A stretch of 64,000 nt of DNA from Symbiodinium microadriaticum (Eukaryota > Sar > Dinophyceae > Suessiales > Symbiodiniaceae). The stretch is from contig LSRX01000054.1 of assembly GCA_001939145.1 (NCBI GenBank), forward strand, positions 12,107-76,106. Reading direction: 5' to 3'. How positions within the stretch are numbered: position 1 is the stretch's first letter; each line of letters starts with the position of its first letter. The position numbers and the translations under genes are program-made. Below are positions 1-11,524 of the stretch, piece after piece. The notes beneath the pieces are model-generated. The model had not been told where the DNA came from and searched no databases. It saw only the letters and a program-made list of their open reading frames with translations.

Positions 1-982
1 CCGCCCCCACGCCTCGCGAGCTCCCCGCAGCCCCCACACCCCTTTTGTACCCCAATACCCCACCCAACCCACGTCCCGCAGGCCAAAAAAAAGGACAAAA
101 AAGCAAAGGCCAACAAATTCTCCATTCCTTGTATTCGCGATGGCAGGCGCTTCCGGTGATCTCGAAGCCGAGCCATCCCGCAGCTCCATCTCATGGACAG
201 AGCTCCGCAGAGTCGAATGCATGAGACATAAGACATAAGGGGCGCACAGCCCATCTAGGCATGGACCTCTGACCGAAGAGGGCATGCTTCGAAAGCTGTA
301 AGCCGCCAGGATGTCAGATCGGCTCCTCAAGGTTCGAGTGAAGGCTGGTTTCGTTTTTTTGGAAACGTTTTTCACTGTCTGATGTTGGAACTACGGAGAA
401 GCCAGGTCTTCCAGCTCCATGCAAAGCTTCCAATGCGGCCCTCGCATTTCGCTGCTGTGGCCATCATATTGGGGTCTGCAGCTGGAGGCGCCCTTTGGAG
501 TTAGAAAGGGTGAACCCGTTTCTAGACAGGCATCGGATTCGATCAGTAGAGAGCAGGAGGCTGTGGACATGAGCCCAGTGATGAGGTAGCTAGGTAGTCC
601 TCCTGCACAAGCTGTTTTCAGGCTGTGTGGTCACTCACCTGGGCTGCTTGGATGCCATATCCTGGTATGCTGATGCCGAATGACGAGAGCTTCAAGAGCC
701 AGAGCGGTGTTCATGTCAAGGCTGCTGAATGGATGTATGCTTCTAGAATTCTAGAATGCCAGACTGCTGCCAGCCTGTTCTCCCTTTCCAAGGACTTTGC
801 AATATCCTGAACGGAGCCAGTCAGGTGTGGGAGCATAGCCGTCGCGCTCAGCTCTCACATGTGCGTGCGCAGAACAGGTTGCTGCCATGGTCGGCTGGGC
901 GCCAGGATTTGCAGGACTCTTCCTACTGGGCTGGGACCAGAGGCTCAGCTGATGTGCACGCTGGTCATGGAAACCTCGTGCT
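1..982. other. No supported gene
   Basis: The left edge is C-rich and then becomes ordinary mixed sequence. A short open stretch around 640-800 (+) could be an exon, because it reads without stops and has a protein-like composition. It has no recognisable motif and no clear splice borders, so no gene is called. Confidence 0.3.
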
Positions 983-2044
983 TTGATTGTGCTGTGCTCC
1001 GAACCTCGCGGACAGGTGCTGGCAGCTTTTAATGGTTCTGCTGATCGTCTTTTCAAGCATGATGTCCGGGATCCAATCATGGCCAAAGGAGAAAGCTGTA
1101 ATGTCAGCTTGGCACCGTCCATATCGTGTGAAGCGCCTGAAGCTGGAAGAAAGGTCAATGGTGGGGATGATGCATGTGGGCTGCAATAAAGACGCACACA
1201 CCGTGTTGTTGTACGAGTGTCAAGCACAGATGTGGCGAGGGGGGGGGTTGTTTTTCCTGCAGACATCTTGAGGTACAGAGACAACTTTGTAAACTCACTG
1301 AACTGCATGTGGGAATCAAGCTGAGCACTGTCAGCCGCAACACGCTGCAGTTCCATGCTGTCCCAGAGGTCCGTGAGGTTTGGCTGCTCGCGCAGACACC
1401 TTCCTTCAGTATCATACGAAGACAGGAGAAGCAATGCCCCTCATATTCAAGCACATGTTAAGGGTCTACAGCTAAGCGGCTTCGTGAATCCCAGTTGAGT
1501 ATCGCGTGAAACCGAAAAGCAAACCACATGTCTCAGTTTGTGTAATCCGAGCAGAGAGCACAAACCTTACGAAGTTCAAGCAGTGATTTTGCTGCTCGCA
1601 TGCAAGCGAGAGACACGCCAAAGGAAGCGTGCAAGAGGCCGCCTGGAAGCGAAGGCTTTTTGCGGCGGATGCATGAGAGAGTGCTCTCTCAAGCATAGGT
1701 GTTCCGGACATTGTGTGGTGTCAGGGCATGCCGAACTCCCCTCCAAAGTTTACTGCTTCGGAGTCGGTTGCGATGATCTAACCTGATTGACAAAGAGCAT
1801 CATTTTCGAAAGGATTCCTGCATTGATATCGCATTCGAGATCCGAGAGGGGCATACTCGCCGGCAGAAAAGCCGAGACGAAAAAAGGAAAAGATGGCGTC
1901 ACTCTTTCCGACCAGGTCGGATTTGCGGTGGCGCAGCACAAGGGCGAGAAGGCCGAGATGCTGCTGGAGGCAGCCGCACCATGCGAGAATGACTCTTCGT
2001 TTGCTTCCATTCTGTCGAGAAACTTTCGGCTGGTCACGTTGTGA
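983..2044 (+). CDS. Possible exons of an unrecognised gene
   Basis: Two stretches look protein-coding. One, about 1011-1186, contains GQVLAAFNGSADRLF and is preceded by an AG acceptor-like site. The other, 1862-2041, contains VGFAVAQHKGEKAEMLL. A third possible stretch lies at 1290-1420. The frames differ, as expected for separate exons in this intron-dense sequence. I recognise no domain. The call rests only on amino-acid composition and freedom from stops, so it is weak. These may be upstream exons of the gene ending at 7351. Confidence 0.2.
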
Positions 2045-3540
2045 AGGTCTCCGAGTCCACGGATGTGGAGCAAGGCCTTTGCCCCCACTGTCAGTGAGAG
2101 GGAGCGTGGGGAGTCCACAAGGGCTGGGCAGGAGCCGGAGCTGCTCGACAATCCTTCCTCTCACGCGTGCGGAGGTGAATTGATGCTGGCGCCTTGCTCG
2201 ATGGTCGCGAGGTTCTTTTCAAATTGTGGCTGGTTCATCTGGCTCTAAGGTCTGCGCCGAGTTCCCAAGGCACGCATATCGCTGTATGCAAGTCAGCTTA
2301 AAGTCCGGTTGTGCTGAGGCTACCAGTTGCACATGTGGTGATTCCACTCGTAGCATGCTCATGAACGCGAAACTCGGGACTCCAGGACACGGCCGACATT
2401 TCACATCGAAGGTTGTACGCGTGAGTCTGGCCGATCAGTCGCGGACTTGTGCAGCGGGCCAGCTAAAGCTGTTTTGCTCTCGTTCCCTCATCGTTAGCCC
2501 AGTTTAGATACCCTTGTTTCCCCTGATGCATCTGAAAAGCCTGTGTTAGCGAATATCTTCGGTGTGCTTCCGGGCTTTCACCTCACGTGATGGAGCAATC
2601 CGAGCAGAGCGAAAGGCGCAATGAAAACGTCCCGAGCCCCACCCCGAACCCCAGGGCTTGCCTGGGCTCTGTCTATCCCTCTCCTTCTGTCTGACCTTCC
2701 TGCCCTTTGAAGTCAAAATGAGTCCGTAATGCTTTCATGACTCACAAGCTCATCTGTCGGACAGCGCAATTGAAGCCTGCTTTTGCTTTTACGCTGCACG
2801 GTTGGTCTGAACTCTCAGCATGTACACGGGCCCAATCACAGCTTCTTGTATTCTGGCATATTCTGGCCGTGCAGAATCTTGTCGCTACCGTCCGCTGTAT
2901 GGCTCACCTGCGTGGAGGACTCCGAAGTGACAGGGGGCATGCTAGTGGTGTTAGCATCAGAATTCAAGAAGAAGTGTAGTGGGAGACAGACTCAATATCA
3001 CAACAAGTGGTGTGGCTGTCCTCTACAATTTGACATGGCCATGGTTGTGCTTGGTTGAAGCTGAACATCCTCTAAGAGGCCGCGCATCTGAAGGCTTCGT
3101 GTAGACGGAGCCTTCAAGAAGAGAAGAGTTCCTGTGAAGGTCGCAGCTCGCCATGTTTTCCTGCCTGTGTAGTGATGCCCGCGGCCCAGAGTGTTCAGAG
3201 CCTTGTTCAAGGCTGGGCTGACACTGCGGACTGACCCCCTTCGCAGGCAGATGCAGATGAGTTCGAGACGCAGATGGACGGTCCAGTGACTGGCTTACTG
3301 TAGCTCCGTTCAACACCTGGAACACCTGGAGTTTTCGAGTCACTTCCAGCCGAGGCTCCCCCTTCAGCTGCAGGAGACCAATAGTGTGTTGCCAGATGAT
3401 GCGGACAGGTATTTTTTGGGGACCGTGACCTCGGAAAGCTTTGGAAGGACCTGTGGACGTTCCGCACAGCTTCACAGCTACAGCCGCGTGCACGAATATC
3501 TCTGATGCTCTGTTGGGTAGCCACGACAAATCAACTTGTT

Positions 3541-6500
3541 GTCAGGTCGACGAGGTGAACAAGAACGTGTACACAGTTTCCTTTGACAAGCCTGCCGGCT
3601 TGACAGGCATCCGATTCAATCACGTGCCTTTGCCGCAAATTATCCAAGGCTTGCGGCTTGCAGTGCTACAGGTTGGCTGTCTAGACAATTTTAAAAGCAA
3701 AACACGCCAGGAAAAGCCGAAAGCATCCGAAAGCCAACTACCAGTAACCCAGTAGCGCTTTTTTGCCATCTCCAAGTTGCAGAAGCGAGCAGAGGCTCTC
3801 GCTCTCATGTAAGGTGGACAGCTTGCTGGTTGTCGAAGACGTTGGTTCTGACACAGTCTCGCAGTGGAACGCGGCGCAAGCCTCTGCAGACACTGCCGAA
3901 GCCTTAGATCAATTGGATCTCAATCGCATTTCTCTCGATATCTGAAACCAGGTAATACAGCCGATGGATCGCGTTGTGAGCATCAATGATGAGACAGGTT
4001 CCGCTGAGGAAGCCGGATTTTATGTTATCTCTTCCAACGTCTGTGCTCCGAATCACACTGAATGCGTGTGTGCGTGTGGAACGTGAAGCTGGGAATGACT
4101 GGTGACAGGGGCCACCACACTGTTTGATGTGCGCAGTTCTTTCTTCGCCGTCCCATGCCTGTCCGACTTCCGCGAAGGAATCGCTACGACACGGCTTCTT
4201 GAACTAAGCTTGGCATGACTGGAAGAGAAGTGCACATGTGATGCCCGAGTTTGGTTGCAAGTTGCGTAGTGGCTGTTTGGGTGTGTGTGTGTGTGTGATC
4301 GGCTTTTTGTCGAAGTGCATGGCGAGTGTAGCAGTGTAATCAGTTGTCATCACCGTAATTTTTCTCGGCAGGAGCTTCTGGATAAATTTCACCAAGCGGG
4401 GAGGATAAGCATAACCCTGGAGCACCCGACGTGCTGCCCTCAAGAGTTCCAAACAGCACATAGGGCATAAGGCTTGTTCTTCAGACTGACATCCCGAGGT
4501 ACCTATCTATCGCATTGAAGAAGAAGAAGGGCGAAAAGCTGTTGGGCGTTGAAGTTGTACCTCAAGAAGGTGGTCTTGGAGTCGTCATCCTGAACCTCCA
4601 GGCCACATGCTAATAGGGAGGGGCAGATGAGTGTCGATAGGTGGATCGGGTCTGATCACTCACTGCCGCGAGGAGGAGGGTCTGTTCCCGAGCTACAATG
4701 CCACTGCAGAGAAAGAACTGCAGATCAAGGCCGTTCGAAAACGTTCCTTGAGCCTTCCACAATGTGCCAAATGTTCAGGCCTACTCCAGCATCTATGCCA
4801 TCAACGGAAAGGTTTGGCCCAGCGCAGAGCTCAACCATCCTCGGTGGCAGTAATGCCATAGGCTTCACGCAAGGACCCTGTGTTATCTCGATGCAATCTC
4901 ATTGCTCTCTCAGGTCTCACTCTTCTTCGCATGCTGCGGAAGCTTGAAGAGATTCAGATCAGCTTGAGGACATGGTCATAAATTCCGAAACTCGTTTTAA
5001 GTTGGATGCAGAAGGCAAGGCGGTTTTCAAGCTTCCTACTAGTAGGATGTTTCCTTTCGGCCCCACCCCTGCTCGACATAGCATGGAACGAAGTCACAAA
5101 GTTCCTCTGCAGAATGCAGAAGGCAGCGAAGTGGCGCACGTGGGCAAAACATAAAACCGGAAGCAAGGTCTTTGCATGTTTGTAGTAGGTATCACTGCCT
5201 CGCATTCCATCCGAGTGCCGGCGAACCCATTGCACGTGGCTTGCTGTCATCTTGGAGATCGGAACGGTACCAGGATCATGGTCAAGACACTCCAGTTTGC
5301 TTCGGCTTGTAGTTTGAAGGTCCCGAAAGTGAATAAGCCATCGGCGCAGACATTGTAACATGCCCAGCCACAGCTCGGCAAACAGCAAATCGCAGACATC
5401 TTCCGTGTCGCCATGGCAAAGAAGCCTCCAAGTCGCTGCCTGATTTTGGCTTGCATCTAGCATCTAGCCGCTAGAGTCTAGATGCAGTTCAGGGCCTGTG
5501 CACAGAGAGAGCAACTTGGTGCTTCTTTAACTGCAGCGTCGGCAATGTCCTCTGCAGTTCCAGACAACGTGATTCCGTTCCTTCGCATTACCGTGCCAGT
5601 TCCCCGGGGACATGCATGCTTGAAATGGAAGGCAAGGTCTTGGAATTCGCCAAAGCTGACTGCAGACATGTTGTACCAGAAAGTTACAGCTGCACTCCAC
5701 AGGTGTTTGTAGGAAATCCAAGTATGTCTCTTGCCGACAGCAAGGATTGGTGATGCGGACAGCGGGAAGACCAGTCAGCGCCTTTGCCACCCCTACACAG
5801 CGCTTGTTGGCAGTGTTGCGGAGACGAGGGTCTTACTGCAGGACGTTATGAGGAATGTCGCATGGTCAATGAAGCATGCTGTGTTGCACAGGAATCAATC
5901 ACGTAGTCTGGCTCAGGCTTGATCAACGCGTGGCTCAACAATGCAGTGTCTATTGCAAACTCCCCAGCAGAGGCATTTGGTAAGGCTGGTTAGCTACGAT
6001 ATGCTGGGACAAGTGCATTTCAGACCACCTTTGCCACCGATTTCTTGTGAGCGATGCACTCATGACCTTGGCCCGCTAAGAATTACACTCCCACTCTTGA
6101 TCCGACACTGTACTACAGGACCCGGCTGCATTACAGCTCACAGGGTCTCACTGATCCGAGATCTCTGCTGATCAGGACGATGAAAATTCCCAATCCTCTG
6201 AACGAGGACGAGATGGTGACTGCCCTCGTCGAGTCCGCTTTGCTGGTTGAATTTGTGTTAACACTTCTAGCATGTCTGGGCATGCCGCATGACAGGTTGG
6301 AAGACACGTATGCCCCAATCAGGACAGGTGGTGTAGACATGCTGGAGCCCTACTGAGTAAGCCTCAACGACACGCCTTGCCGAAATGGGAATGCCTGCTC
6401 AGATATGGACAGAAGCAAGATATCAATGAGCTCCTAGAGGTGGGGCGTGCGCATGTTGCATTCGCGCGTGTGTGTGAGTTGGGGTGTGCTCCGTGACGAC

Positions 6501-7351
6501 CCAGTTGGCTTCCTGCAGGTGAAACCACCTCCGGCGGAGCCTGTTGCTTTTTCCTAAGTGCTTCATGAGCTCAGCCAACAGGGGACAGTTCGGCCCACTG
6601 TGTCCAGGTGACGCCGCAGTACTTTGGTCCGTTTGCCGAGTACGAGGCGCTTCCGAACGCATAGCCGAACGGATGCGCCACCGTGTGCCGATGCCTTGTC
6701 GAGTTGTTGCAGGCGCTCACAGAGCTGAAGCTGGTTTCTCGGACGGTCTGCATACCGATGAAGCGCCTTTGTTTCCACTGCCACCTCAGGTACGAGCCTC
6801 TGACCCGATGCCGGCCCGTGACTGAGCTATCTTACGATTCGAGAGGCGATGAGCAGAGCCAACCGCAGGGTTTGGCTTTTTGAAGGCTAGACTGGCAACT
6901 TCCATTCTGACAATTTTCTCTGTGAGCCCGGTTTGCTTTCCCGCCTTTGACTTTTCAGGTGTCGCATGTTATGTGAAGGGCGAAACTTGTCGACAAAGGG
7001 CGGCGGCCGACAATGCAAAAACTCAAAAATTGTCAGATCAGGATGGGTTTCCTGCTGATCTTTGATGCCACCGTGGAGGCCCTCCGTGGCCAAGTTTACC
7101 GAAGATTTTAAGCCTGCTTCACGAGGAAAGAACAAGAAGGCACAATGAAACGTGCACGAAAAGATGGGCATGTAGCGCATCGTGCTCGGCTATAAGGATG
7201 ACGTCAAGACACTCAATGGACATGTTCTTAACTTCGGTGACATGAATCTAAACGAGCAGGATCAGGACAACATCGACGACGACAGAAGTTGTCAGCGTTC
7301 GATAGCACAAGCAGGAGTAGATCAAGAAACTGCAAGAACTCTAAAGTCGTA
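3541..7351 (+). CDS. Multi-exon gene, product not recognised
   Basis: A run of protein-like exons on one strand supports a real gene. The clearest is 4485-4601: 39 codons, after an AG acceptor, ending CAG before a GC donor, containing GEKLLGVEVVPQEGGLGVV. Others are about 3541-3700 (YTVSFDKPAGLTGIRFNHV), 3790-3945, 3961-4060 (MDRVVSINDETGSAEEAGF), 4676-4740, 4758-4850 (VQAYSSIYAINGKVWPSAE), 5917-5979 (LINAWLNNAVSIANSPAEAF, GT donor), 6180-6356, 6608-6658 (VTPQYFGPFAEYEALPNA) and about 7187-7351. The last ends in TAG and carries an acidic tail (QDQDNIDDD). Not every exon join has been phase-checked, and the start is not visible. I recognise no family. The exons could belong to more than one gene. 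Confidence 0.45.
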
Positions 7352-8268
7352 GAAGAGACACGGGCCAGCAGATTGTCTCCTATTCAGCTTTCATCCATGG
7401 ATTTCCCCTGGAGGATTTAGGGTTCAGGGTTTTGGGGTCAAGGCTCACATCCAAGGACTGCGTGACAAGGTCTACCTCGGTCAAGTCTTGTGGGTCTTCC
7501 ATAGAACAATAGCTTATTCCGTTCCACAGCACAGTTCCGTCCTGGTCACACTATTCCTCTGCCTTCTTATAAGAAACTTGCAGAACATTACGTCTGTGTG
7601 TATACATATACACGTTTTCTTACGCTTGTACAGGGACTACTTTACTCTACCTACAAGCAATGATCTGTGATTCCTCGAGATGATCTCCAACTACATATAA
7701 GCACTGCCAGGTACTACTCTCTTTCCACTACATACATTAGACATGACAAGTACACAGATTCGGACAATGGGTTGTTTACAGAAACACCTAGGACCTAGCT
7801 TTTGAGCCGTGTACCTCCGGCTTCTGGTTCGTATTCGGCTTGCGCTTTGGGGAACGATCTCTGTCAGGATCGGTGGCTCCACCGCAGCTGTTCTTGTCGT
7901 GGCTGAGGCTGTGTACTTCCTCGTGAGTGGAAGCAGGCTTCTGCCTAGATCCACATAGGATTTCCAAAAATGTTGTGCTGCAGGCAATCATCACGTTGTT
8001 AGGTGAACCAGCCCTTTAAATCTAGAGCATGGCGCATGGTGTTGGAGGGTCCTCGAAGTGTCCGTCTCAAACTGGCTTCGGAAAAGCCGCCAAACGCGTG
8101 AGCGGTGAGTCCGATGACATCGTGCTTGCCAAGGACTTCTTGAAGAGCTGCCGCGTAGTGGTTAGTGATGCAGAATTTGAGGATGGGATCTGGGGTCGGC
8201 GACGAATTTGACGGCGAAGGAGAAGTCGTTCGCACGTGGTATGTTTGGCTTAATGCGCCGTATTCCAG
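7352..8268. other. Intergenic or intron, mostly featureless
   Basis: This is the 3' flank of the preceding gene. A + strand open stretch at about 8095-8200 (DIVLAKDFLKSCRVVVSDAEF) could be the penultimate exon of the next gene. Nothing else is supportable. A long minus-strand frame here overlaps the next gene and looks like its shadow. Confidence 0.3.
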
Positions 8269-8796
8269 GTGCTGGCCTCCATGGCAAGAGGCGAAAAACT
8301 CGGCAAAATGAATGTGGATGTGATACCGGACCACTTGATCGAACACGGTAGGCGAAGCAAGGATTGGAATGCCGTTTTTCAAAGCACAGACGCAATGTCT
8401 CAATGTCTTTACGACATGATGAGTGCGTGCACGAGCATGGAGAAGGGATGCAAGGACGATGCCAGCAACAAGCTTCCGATTTTCACGTCCTACCCGGCCA
8501 GGAAGGGCAAGTGCGGCGTTATTTTCATCGACCGAATCGAGATCCACGACTCGCATTTTTATGGCCACGGCTTGGGGCCTTTCTTGCTCAATACTGGACT
8601 GAAGTACATCGACGGCGAGTTCGTGAATGAGACAGGACCAGTGTACCTCAAACCGTTTCCGCTGCTGTGGGAAAAGAAAGAGGGCGATGCGCCTCCGGCG
8701 CCGGACGATCCATTCAAAACCAAAATGCTGTCAAAGGCCCACGAACAAGAAATGCATCGGGACACCTTGAATCTGATCGAGTGGTGGAAAAAATGA
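8269..8796 (+). CDS. GNAT-like acetyltransferase domain protein, C-terminal exon
   Basis: The reading frame opens right after an AG|G acceptor-like site at 8267-8269 and runs 175 codons to TGA. The core resembles the acetyl-CoA-binding part of GNAT-fold proteins: a beta strand (VIFIDRIEIHDSHF), a G-x-G-L-G turn (GHGLGPFLLNTGLKYI) where the R/Q-x-x-G-x-G/A loop and following helix would lie, then YLKPFPLLWE, a pattern I associate with GNAT-like hypothetical proteins of protists and bacteria. The rest is hydrophilic and helical, ending LIEWWKK. Upstream exons are not defined. The canonical Q/R-x-x-G-x-G motif is only partly kept, so activity and substrate are unknown. The minus-strand frame over the same bases is a shadow. 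Confidence 0.5.
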   Translation: MLASMARGEKLGKMNVDVIPDHLIEHGRRSKDWNAVFQSTDAMSQCLYDMMSACTSMEKGCKDDASNKLPIFTSYPARKGKCGVIFIDRIEIHDSHFYGHGLGPFLLNTGLKYIDGEFVNETGPVYLKPFPLLWEKKEGDAPPAPDDPFKTKMLSKAHEQEMHRDTLNLIEWWKK

Positions 8797-10164
8797 GCTT
8801 CAAGGAAGTGGATGGCTCAAGGGGCGGTTTCGACGAGTACGAATATGGCTACATGGTCCCGGCGTCAGTCCGTAAGCGGAAGTGTCTTCGGTCAACGAGC
8901 GAGGTCACCATTTGTTATTGGCTGGGGCGGCCGTCAAAGATCCAATGTGAGGGGGCATGATGCGGGATCGGGTAATGGTGAAATTCCTGGTCGCAGTTGG
9001 CGTGCTGAGTGTTTGTACTCACTACTCGCATCTGAGGCAAGTCTGCTTCCTGTGGAGGGAGATCGGACAATAAACAATACTGTCAAGCCAGGAGTCGTTG
9101 AAGACCGCCATGGAAATGTTTACCAACATTTGCTTGCAATCGGCGTCCAGTCCTCGGAAGAAGATCGTGGCGCCGCTTGTCCATGGTTCGTGGAGTGCAG
9201 TGAATCTAGGTCCAAGACCACTTTGCCGTGTGATCCTCAGTCTTTCTCTGACTTCTCAGTGTCAATGCCGATGTTTGAGACACCCGCCTCGCAGCCTGGG
9301 CTCAAACATGTGAGCAGGTTGGGGTCAAGTTAGGAGCGGGACATCGCTTGAAGGAGCGCTCATGTCAAAGCCTCGAGATGATGCAAAAAAGAGAACAGAC
9401 GCTGTTGTGGCTGCCCCGAGGTAAACGGAGCTCAGGGCGCACCCGATGATATGGCTTCTGCTGAGCCTCTTGTGGCAGGCACCTTTGGAACTCATGATCA
9501 GACACTGCCCCCTCTTGTCATGATTTCAGGCAGCCTCCGGACACCAGCCATCTCAGGCCTCACGTTTGAGTGTCGAGATTCCATTCAGAAATCGGTGCAT
9601 CTGGTCTGGAGGTACCGAAACTGAGAAGAGCCAATGGTACCCCGGCCAGAGTCAAGTTGTCCTGAAGCAGCACAGAGAGAGACAGAGCGACAGAGACAGA
9701 GAGAGAGCTCTCTTGTATCATGTGCTTCAGCCCAGATCTGCCACACCCCATCCTTTCTTGTGACAAAGAAGCCCGGGAAATATGTGACTTTGTCGTGCTG
9801 TACCTGCAAGGTGTTAAGCGGGCTGGAGAGTGTTTGCTCTGCAGGAGGCCACCCGCCGCCAAAATTTAGGCTCCCAAGGGCCCCCAGGATTACGCAAAAC
9901 CCGCTTCTGCCCCCTGACCCCTCAAGACCTGAGGGGTGGTCCAGCAGTAGGAACGAGGCAGCATGCCAGGACGCAACGGACCAAGAGGCGATCGAGAACC
10001 AGGGCGTCTCTGTGAAAGTGGCGGGGACACACAGAACGAAATCCACAAAAAATGTGGAGCAAAACCCAGCCAGAGGGGGAACGAAAGGGTATGGAAAGGG
10101 TCACAAACCTCCGCCATCCTCCGTCTTTGATGAACACCAGGAGATGAAGACGAGCGGCAAGTGA
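8797..10164 (+). other. 3' flank; long frames without recognisable protein
   Basis: Open frames cross this stretch but look like chance. The only mildly protein-like part is just before a TGA at 10162, rich in Gly, Lys and Pro. No domain or convincing splice borders were found. Confidence 0.25.
9669..9712. repeat. GA-rich simple repeat (CAGAGA/GACAGA)
   Basis: Imperfect GACAGAGA runs ending in an AGAGAGCTCTCT palindrome. It inflates an open frame on the + strand with Arg/Glu/Gln codons. Confidence 0.8.
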
Positions 10165-11249
10165 ATCACATGGCCACCAATTTTTGAACGCTCATAGCTG
10201 TACCGGCGGCCTATCCGCAGAACGAAGCGGACAGTGACATCAGCTACCCCACCGCATATCGGCGGTACTTTGCTCTGAGTACCTGCTGGGGGCGATCCGC
10301 CGGGAGCTTACCGCGAACGACTCCTACCACACCTACCAGTTTGAGCAATTGGCAAGGACGACAACCTAGTTTACTTCGCCTACGTGGGATCTACGACGGG
10401 GGTGCGATTCACCGGGAGCTGACCGGGAGATAAACTTGTACTCTGGCTACCTCGCAAACTACCCGACTTCGGGGGAACAGCAACCGGAGATGGCTGGATC
10501 AGCAAGAGACCTCACCACAAAAGCGGGTCCGTTGAGGTCGTAACCAGTTTCATTGGGTAGCAACATGCACGCTCGTAGGCACCTTGAGCTCAACATCGTC
10601 GTACTGTGTTGTCTTCAGTCTTGCTTGGCTCTACTGTAGTCACTGTAGTCTATTCTGTTTTGCTTGGTACGGAGTTGCAGTTCGAGTATAGTACGGGTGT
10701 TGAACGCTCAAACACACCGAGAACCGCTGTAGGTTCACCTCTAGTCTAGTTGCCGCAAAGTGCTTTGGGCATCAAGTTGAACTATGAGCACCGGGGACAT
10801 AGCTCTCCCACCACTCCTTCCTTTTGACTCCGAGGCGTTGTGAGACGTCTGCATCCCTTTCAATCCGCTTTGTCCTTTGGCGCGTATAGAGACGCTCTAC
10901 AATTTTCCTTTCAATCCTAGGATCCTAGGGACCACACTTTTCTGTCCGAAACGTAGAGCGACGCCGACGGCAGGATTACCTGTCCTTCAACTCCACGGGA
11001 CGTAAAGAGACGCTCCCTCCAACAGCTTTCTGTCTGATGCGTAGGGCGTGGAGAGACGCTATGGCAGAACTACACCAATGCTTATCCTTCAGACTACTCC
11101 TCAGTCGGGGTTCAGAGCGTAAAAAAACGCGAGAGCTCCTACTCCTACTTTCCCGTCGGGCTCAGACCAACACGTTTTGATTCTTTCGTCGGGACGGTAA
11201 GCTGCTGCAGGGGCGTTCACGTGTTTTTCTGATGTATGTGAAACCTTCG
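10165..11249. other. 1.1 kb without long open frames
   Basis: No frame of 60 codons occurs on either strand, unlike the rest of the window. An 11-base direct repeat (TTGAACGCTCA) lies at 10184-10194 and again at 10700-10710. The right half carries the inverted-repeat cluster described separately. It could be a non-coding RNA locus, a repeat-element remnant or a gene-boundary region; the sequence does not decide. Confidence 0.5.
10835..11130. repeat. Six spaced GCGT-N6-ACGC-type inverted repeats
   Basis: Small inverted repeats, each with a four-base arm, a six-base spacer and a four-base arm, begin at 10835, 10882, 10951, 11000, 11046 and 11117. The second, fifth and sixth have perfectly paired GCGT/ACGC arms; the others have one mismatched pair at the arm tip. 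Most spacers are purine-rich (ATAGAG, AAAGAG, GGAGAG, AAAAAA). Starts are 46-71 bases apart. Flanks also recur loosely, for example TTCTGTC before two of the copies. Confidence 0.6.
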
Positions 11250-11524
11250 CTATGTGTTGGTTTTTATCACTGTTTGTGTTAGCTGCCCTGCGGTTGAAAC
11301 CGAGTGTTCACCCCGCATAGATGACCTGACTGTCACAGTACAGGTTATTTGGATTGGTCTAGGAGGGGTGTTTGTAGGTACGAAATGTGCCAGGCAGGGG
11401 AACATGTGAGTGCCTCCCCCCGGAAGGGGTTGTTCAGACGCACAGGTGCGATCCGCGAGGGGTCCATGGGGGCCCTGCACCTCTAACCCCCGAATGAAGC
11501 GGTCTGACGTTTCGCCCTGAAACT

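Noticed and set aside
7999-8568. 189-codon minus-strand frame
   Set aside because: It lies opposite the GNAT-like exon, whose motif order and C-terminal sequence are far more protein-like; the minus frame has no motif.
10200-10750. Possible tRNA or 5S RNA genes in the ORF-free stretch
   Set aside because: No T-loop GGTTCRANNCC box or cloverleaf pairing was found by eye.
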